Shown here: positions 58,145 through 64,000 of the stretch, in pieces
Layout: each line of letters starts with the position of its first letter
Numbering within the stretch: position 1 is the stretch's first letter
Assembly (NCBI GenBank): GCA_942486035.1
Contig: CALNXK010000030.1
Span: forward strand, 183,501-247,500
Source of the DNA: Porites lobata
Lineage: Eukaryota > Cnidaria > Anthozoa > Scleractinia > Poritidae
DNA length: 64,000 bases
Direction of reading: 5' to 3'
Position numbers and translations under genes: made by a program
The notes under the pieces: model-generated
Seen by the model: the letters and a program-made list of their open reading frames with translations, nothing else
Databases searched by the model: none
Told to the model about the DNA's origin: nothing

Positions 58145-59161
58145 TGCCCCCGCAGGGATTTCGCCCAGAAGGCGAAATCCCGAGGAGGCACTCTAATAAC
58201 TCGCGCGTATATTAAGGAAAGTACTTACAGCTGAAATATACAGTCACACTGTCAATATAGAAAAAAATCTCGATTTGCTTAAACAGGGGCCGCGAGGAAT
58301 CGGAAGGTAATGATGACGTTTCTATTGTTTGTGACCGCCGCAAGTACGAAATGGTTAGGATGAGGCAAGGACAGCACATCCCCAAGGGACCGCTTAGGTA
58401 GATTTTGTGAGATTCATTGTGCAGTCATACTTCGACACTCTTTTGCGTTACGTGTTATCAGTGACATTCTGTGGAGCAGTTGTTTCTGTGAAAGTTATGG
58501 ACCAAAATTTTAACGACACTCGTTAAGCGCAGAAGAAGTTTTAAGGTACGTATAACTGTGTATATATAAACACTTGGGGAGTTTACCAGACACAAATTCA
58601 CAAATCTTTCATTGGAAACCTTGCTAGACACTCTTTCTCTCTCTTTGACCGGAATAAGACTCAGCCCCAAACAAGCAAGGACGAGTGAACAACGGCTAGC
58701 TTATCACTAGCAGATTGATGGACGATTACAGAAATTCGCCGACAATCAAATTCTGTGCTGACTTAATTCCCTGCTCACATATATCCTTCCGCTATAAAGT
58801 TTAAAATAAGACTAGAATGCGCGAGTGTGAATTGATCAAACGTCTTTTTAATTTCTAAGGCTTCCTTTCCGGCAAATAAAATGAACTGAATGTAAAAAGT
58901 GAAAGAGAAATAACGAAAAATTCAACTTCTAATTAAATCTTTTCTTATGGTTTAGAATAAACTATTCTCGAAACTGAGAATGTTTTGATCAAAGCTGTGT
59001 AAATCGACCTGAAACTGTGCATGGAACCTTGCGTTTCCTGTATTTATCTCACCTATTGTATGGAACATGTGTGAAAATCTTCCTTCCTTGAATCGCTATA
59101 TTTCAAAGAGCCACACAACGAACAAGAATGCTATTGACCGACAATCTACAGAGCGGGGGCA
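58145..59161. mobile_element. 1-kb insertion with TGCCCCCGC ends, absent from copy A
   Basis: The ends TGCCCCCGC (58145-58153) and GCGGGGGCA (59153-59161) are inverse. A perfect 11-bp hairpin GGGATTTCGCC / GGCGAAATCCC lies at 58155-58181. Copy A has continuous sequence here (near 49215). No transposase. Confidence 0.65.
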
Positions 59162-59223
59162 GCTGTAGTGTTAACTATTACTAGTTTTTAACTGTAGTTT
59201 TGCCTATAGACCAGTCGTAAACT

Positions 59224-59779
59224 ACCGTAAAATTCCGAAAAAGAAACCCCGGGGCCAATAGTTTTCAAAGGGCCTTCTTGAGGGACTTATTTTTGGAGGG
59301 GCTTATATACAGAGGGAAATTTGAGTTTCAAAATCGATTGGGCTAGCTTAAAGTTGAAAGGAAATTTGTGTCAGTGAGTAATTTTCAGAATTCTTTTACG
59401 GAAACTCGCCTTGAGGACGTAGATATTACAAAAACTCAGCTATGCAAGTACTTTGTCTATATGGAACAAGGAAATCCAAGCCAAGAGTTAGGAGTGAACT
59501 ACGCAAACAGTAATATATAGTGTCAGTGACCCACTTTTTGACTGCAATCATTTGGCACACGTAATGGTTCTTTGGTATGAAATGCAAAAATTTATCTGTT
59601 AGTGTACAGTTTTTGCTTTGTTTTCTTTTTGAATTTGAGGGCAATTTCCAAGTACAAGCCCCCGGGGGCTTATACTTGGAGGGCGATTTAACGGAGGGCT
59701 TTTTTGCGGTACGAGATTGTTGGGCTTATATTTGGAGGGGCTTATACATGGAGGGGTTTATTTTCGGAATTTTTCGGTA
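59224..59779. mobile_element. 556-bp MITE with TACCG ends, absent from copy A
   Basis: The ends TACCGTAAAATTCCGAAAAA and, inverted, TACCGAAAAATTCCGAAAAT bound ggggcttatatttggag-type subrepeats. Copy A has the empty site (aaac-TA-ttcac), so the target was TA. Confidence 0.85.
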
Positions 59780-59863
59780 TTCACTTAACTCTTACAGACT
59801 ATTTCAAAGAACGCCGTTGATTCTTAAAGGTTATACAAAGGAAAACGTTCAGTGTGCTTGAAT

Positions 59864-62800
59864 TTATGCTTTGTGGCTCAAGTCGAAAATGTTATCTGCC
59901 ATGTAGTTGATTATGTTGCCTGCAGGTCGATATCTGCCAACCACAAACGTCAATTTTCCGTCCGCGGTTTTCGCTCTGCCAATTCCCAACTCTTTGGTAC
60001 TTTTCCATACGACCTGGGTAAAATGTCCAGTTCCTTTCTGCCATCCACCACGACTGAAATCATAGTCTTTGTATTCGCCATACCTGCAATAAAGAGGCAA
60101 TAATGACACGTCAAACGTAAAGCAAACTGACATAATTAGACTCTTTTCATTCAAGTAATATAATATAGTTTTCATAAGTACTTCATACAGACACCTTAAA
60201 CTACAATTATTATTCATTCAAAATATTTCCCCAATTCTGATTGGCTGAAAGCACACGCATAATTCACCATAACCAGTTACTGATGACCAATTGTGGAAGA
60301 ATTTTGTGTTTAACGAGGAAATAACGTCAAAAATGCAGCCTTCTACAGGTTAATGCACCGTCAACCGAGAAGACCTGGGGACGAGGTTGAGTTGTTTTCG
60401 TTGTGAAAACTAAAATTACGGACACTTCACTCGTTTCAAGAGTAAGAACTACAGCTGGAACTAGGCGAAATAATGGCTGAAAACATAGCAAAAACAGCAA
60501 GAAGACAACTCGAAGGGCGACATCTGATATTTGGAGAATATTTACGGGGCGACATCTGATATTTGGAGAATATTTGGGGCTGGACAAACCTAAACGTACA
60601 CTATCGAAGGTAAACTTAACATTGATGTAGGTAAGCATGTTTTAGCTATGTTTTTAACTAGGAAATATTTTGAATGAATAATACAGGCAAATTCGGCTTT
60701 CGTAGGATATGAAGAATTAAGCAGATCTGGGAGGGTGTTATCCACCTCGACCTTCAGCCTCTTTAGATAACACCCGCCTCGATCTGCTGAATTCTTCATA
60801 TCTTACTCAGCCTCATTCATTAATTGCTAAATACTCGCTATTACCATCCCCGTCTGTTGAGTGAAGCCAAAGTATCGATTGCTGACAATGTTAAAAACTA
60901 ATTCAGCTGTCCTATCAGCCTTGCATTATTTGTAAAGCATCGTTCAGGGATTTATTTGGTAACGCCTGGTGAATTGGTTGTAAGTGTGAATTGAATGATC
61001 TGGAAACTAATACGACTACCGCACAGGTTGTCGAAACGTCAGTCACTGTCAACAACAACAGTCCTCTTCAGGACTACGTTCACCCGGACGATCAAACTCA
61101 ACCTTTTTAATACGAATTATGATTTCAACAAAACAATTTTATGGTATACACATTTTGAAAGCTCCACAGGGATATCTTTCATAAATTGTCGATCTAATGG
61201 TTGTACGCTTTACAGAGGCTTATTTTGTTCACAGTAAACTGATTCTGGAGTTATTCTTAGTTATTGTTTCCTGTCCTAGTTCCCAATGAAGAAGCCTGCG
61301 TATTACGTACCACATGTCAGTTGCTTTTTCTCCAGCTGTATCAAAGCTCCCTGTGAACATGGCTATGTTCTCTCCAGCATCATTTCTTTCACTCTTACTA
61401 GCATGCTGTAATGTTCGAGCATTTGCCAGCTTTTCAGCCCACGCTTGTGCTTCCTTGGCCAGGTCATCAGCCCAACTCAAGGGTGGCACGCCATGCATTG
61501 AACGAAACTTATTGTGCGCGTCCAGAGATTGCTTTGGAAATTCTTCTTTAGGGGAGGATGTGGCTTTACAGTCTAAAAGAATGGTTAAATATGTTGGTTA
61601 GTTGGAAAAGACTAAGTGTAAGCTCGGGTTAAAGGCCAGGGTTGAACTCAATTAAAACCGTTTTTGCTCGTCTCCAACTTACAGCTGAACTTAGTCCGTA
61701 CTACATGTGGTAACTTTTTTTGTTGGATAAACTGAAGAACTGGCATTAAGCAAAAAAATCAGCGCATTTATTTGAAAACAGCCATCACACTACAAAACAA
61801 ATACTAAAACGAAACAACACATATGAAATAATAGGTAAACAAAAACAGTAGGATATAATTCTTAGTTTAGCGGATCGCTCAAGTACCATTTTGAAAGTCT
61901 TTTGTTGATTGATGCCGACAGAAACATTATAACTATGCTTCTGATGCTGACGATCATTTTCTCTATCATACTGAAATTATCATAAGAACTATTAATAGAA
62001 ATATAGATATCAACTCATGTTATAAAGATGGGCTCTTTATATGGCCTACCTCTTTTCTCCGAGTCAATGGTGATTTTCTTTGTCTCTGCCGGGTTGGCGG
62101 CGTCGCCATTCTGTTCAGTTGCCTTGAGCGAGAGCAAACAGAGAGTTTATTAAAAGCTCAGAAAGTCACGTATTTCTACCAGTTATTCGCTCATTTATCA
62201 ATGGTATTTGGCGTTTTATATTAGATCAATCGATCAATCTTCTATTTTTCCTCTTCCGTTGGCATTTTTAAAACTATTCCAGCAAGTTTATCATGAAAGT
62301 GTTCATGCACCACCCTTCTCAGCAAATATAAGTGAGACATGCAAAGCTGAATAGTGATGAAGGTCTTCCCGAACACAGAGTCTTAAGCTTATTGTAGAAC
62401 CTTTAAATGGCAAACATCTACCTTGGGTTTAACATTGTCCTGAAACTGATTCATGTAATTTCCCGCCGGATGATATCGAGCAACAACGAAGATCTTTCCA
62501 TCATCGCCTTTGGCCTTGGCAATTCCTAATTCCTTGGTTTCCTTCCACACGACCTGGGTAAAATGACCTATGCCGCTTTTAAATCCAGGGTTGTTGAAGT
62601 CGTATCTGTGAGAAAAAACATGAACATATATGAACCCGGGTTTACCCTTATCCAAGAAGACCGTAAGTCATGTTCATTCAGATTTAAATAAGGGATGCCA
62701 GAATAGAACGAACTGGAGAATTAGCATGCCTCTATGTAAGATCCCACTTTTCCCCCAATGGCTTTAACATGGACTACTTAAGGCAAGTGGTGTTTAGCAA

Positions 62801-63937
62801 AAAGAGAAAAACGTTTAATTAAGTGACAATGTCCTGTGATGCAACTCCGAAAAAGTGTAATGGGCTTAATTTGAAGAACATAGTATTGTTAACTTCGGAC
62901 TGGGTTATTTCTATTTATCACTACATGAAATTATCGAGAAATGAAGTATATAAATAAGCACTGATTTGTCTCATCTGCAGGCCTGTGCAGTGTCAGGAGT
63001 ATCGCGATTGTAACACACCAAGTGTTCTTTTTTCGCATTTATCGTTAATTCAAATACTTATATTTATGTTTAATTCTTCTACCTACTTTTCAACTTCTGA
63101 ATACCACCGATCAACGACTTCTGCTCCAGTAACGTCATCTTTTCCCATTACAGCATACACATTTTCTCCGTCATCTGTATCGTCGTGTTTCAGGCGGCCT
63201 TCTTTGGCCAGCTGATTGGCCCACGTTTCTGCGTCTTTCTCTAACTTTCTTGACCACTTTAACTCAGGTACTTGATGAAGGACTCGGTACTTGTTGTGGA
63301 CATCAAGTGCTTCTTTGCCAAATTTATTCATCTTCGAATCTGTGAGTCAAAAAGTAGAACGTAATTAATTAGGCGGTGTTGATTTGCCGTAGTTCAGTAT
63401 AAATCTTTGCCACCAGGATTTTAGAGCCATCAGGATACATATAAAACATTTCTGAAGGTGGCTGGTGATACAAAACTTAAAGGATAAAATTTCATATCTA
63501 AAGAAACGATTTCTCCGGTTGATTCCTATTAAAAGTAAGTAAATTACTTCTAAAAAACGATCATTTGAAAGAAACCTAATTAATTGCCAAGAGCTATCAT
63601 GAAGTTTGAAAGGCCTAAGTGTCCTAAGTTGGTCCTGATTGAGTGCAACTGCATTTTTTTGTTCCAAACTGGCAAGTTTCAATACCCCTCTTTTACCCAG
63701 AACGTAATTAAGTCGTCCCTTTTTGCAGTTGGTCATTTACAAAAAGGCCGAATGGTTTTAGAAACCTCTCTCCTAAGCCAACTTAACAATACGAAACAAT
63801 CACGAGAAATTTGCCTCACCTGCTTCTTTAGTTCCTTCAGTTTGTCTGAAAGTTGTCGATCTTCAGTCTTGATCTCAAGTTTCAAAACTTGCTACTGCTG
63901 TTTATATACTCACCTGCTACCGCTCGTCATGGACCAT
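59864..63937 (-). CDS. Two-domain CAP superfamily protein, copy B
   Basis: Tandem paralogue of the gene at 49338-53126. Exons have identical lengths and phases: 63339-63087 and 62605-62422 (CAP1), 62122-62050 (linker), 61572-61311 and 60083-59864 (CAP2, stop at 59864). The same His/Glu/Glu/His residues are present in both domains. Visible changes are conservative in the domains (AKDAQ to AKEAQ, KHEDT to KHDDT, FNKPGF to FNNPGF, DNVF to DNIF) and more frequent in the linker. The second 5' exon (63873-63820) is kept. The first (63937-63914) is 6 nt shorter and has TAG at 63917-63919 in the frame that is open in copy A, so translation may start later, for example at the ATG at 63331, or the copy may be impaired. 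Confidence 0.8.
60205..60830. mobile_element. Composite inverted-repeat insertion in a CAP intron
   Basis: Arms at about 60210-60230 (tattcattcaaaatatttcc) and 60661-60681 are inverse. A second pair, ATGAAGAATT / AATTCTTCAT, spans 60709-60799 around gtgttatcc / ataacaccc. Copy A lacks all of it. Confidence 0.65.
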
Positions 63938-64000
63938 ACACATGATAATTGACATTGTGCGGTGACATGCAGAAAGGATGTTGTGCTAAGGAACTACGAA

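Larger units (their letters stand above)
57814..64000. repeat. Segmental duplication, copy B
   Basis: Matches 48910-53200 with extra insertions at 58145-59161, 59224-59779 and about 60205-60830. It continues to the window end, so its right limit is not seen. Confidence 0.85.

Noticed and set aside
62989..63215. Plus-strand open frames opposite the CAP exons (also 49332-49730, 50087-50374, 52193-52408, 59852-60103 and 61314-61601)
   Set aside because: They are antisense shadows of conserved CAP exons; the minus strand has the motifs and splice sites.

Overview
The window is eukaryotic and reads as a cnidarian, most likely an anthozoan such as a stony coral. The basis is AT-rich DNA, single-exon rhodopsin-family receptors, intron-split CAP-domain genes, and a dense load of short inverted-repeat elements of kinds I know from coral and sea-anemone genomes. 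Nothing looks bacterial: there are no operons, no Shine-Dalgarno sites and no gene-dense strand runs. The species cannot be fixed from sequence alone.

Layout. 1-1.3 kb: a rhodopsin-family GPCR (minus) cut off after TM6, its tail encoded by a repeat. 1.3-9.3 kb: transposon debris, including an L2/CR1-like reverse-transcriptase remnant and several inverted-repeat elements. 9.3-31.4 kb: a satellite domain. It has about 100 monomers of a 95-bp satellite in four blocks, a 1,975-bp higher-order repeat carrying a 0.78-kb non-satellite insert, and a tandemly duplicated block of about 5 kb that itself contains a second array built on 145-bp and 342-bp units. 31.4-38.7 kb: more transposon fragments, several with readable target-site duplications. 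39.4-46.1 kb: two apparently intact single-exon GPCRs, one on each strand, from the same family as the truncated one. 46.7-48.9 kb: a retrotransposon 3' end with nested inverted-repeat elements. 48.9-64 kb: two tandem copies, about 10.5-10.8 kb apart, of a minus-strand gene with two CAP domains, separated by transposon-rich DNA that includes a broken KIAA1958/ZMYM-like (DUF3504) gene.

How the parts fit. The three receptors share an unusual TM3 end (S-[YF]-Q-R in place of DRY) and the block RHRKVAKTL before TM6, so they are one local receptor family. The CAP genes resemble GAPR-1/GLIPR2-type CAP proteins; both keep the His/Glu/Glu/His residues in each domain and an identical exon layout, but copy B has an in-frame stop in the predicted first exon. 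The two CAP copies also act as natural empty-site controls that date several element insertions.

Most distinctive signal. Every 95-bp satellite monomer carries three consecutive short hairpins. Read on the minus strand, two of them have tRNA-like geometry (5-bp stem and 7-nt loop), one with a near-perfect T-arm/B-box. I cannot claim a function, but it is the least ordinary structure here.
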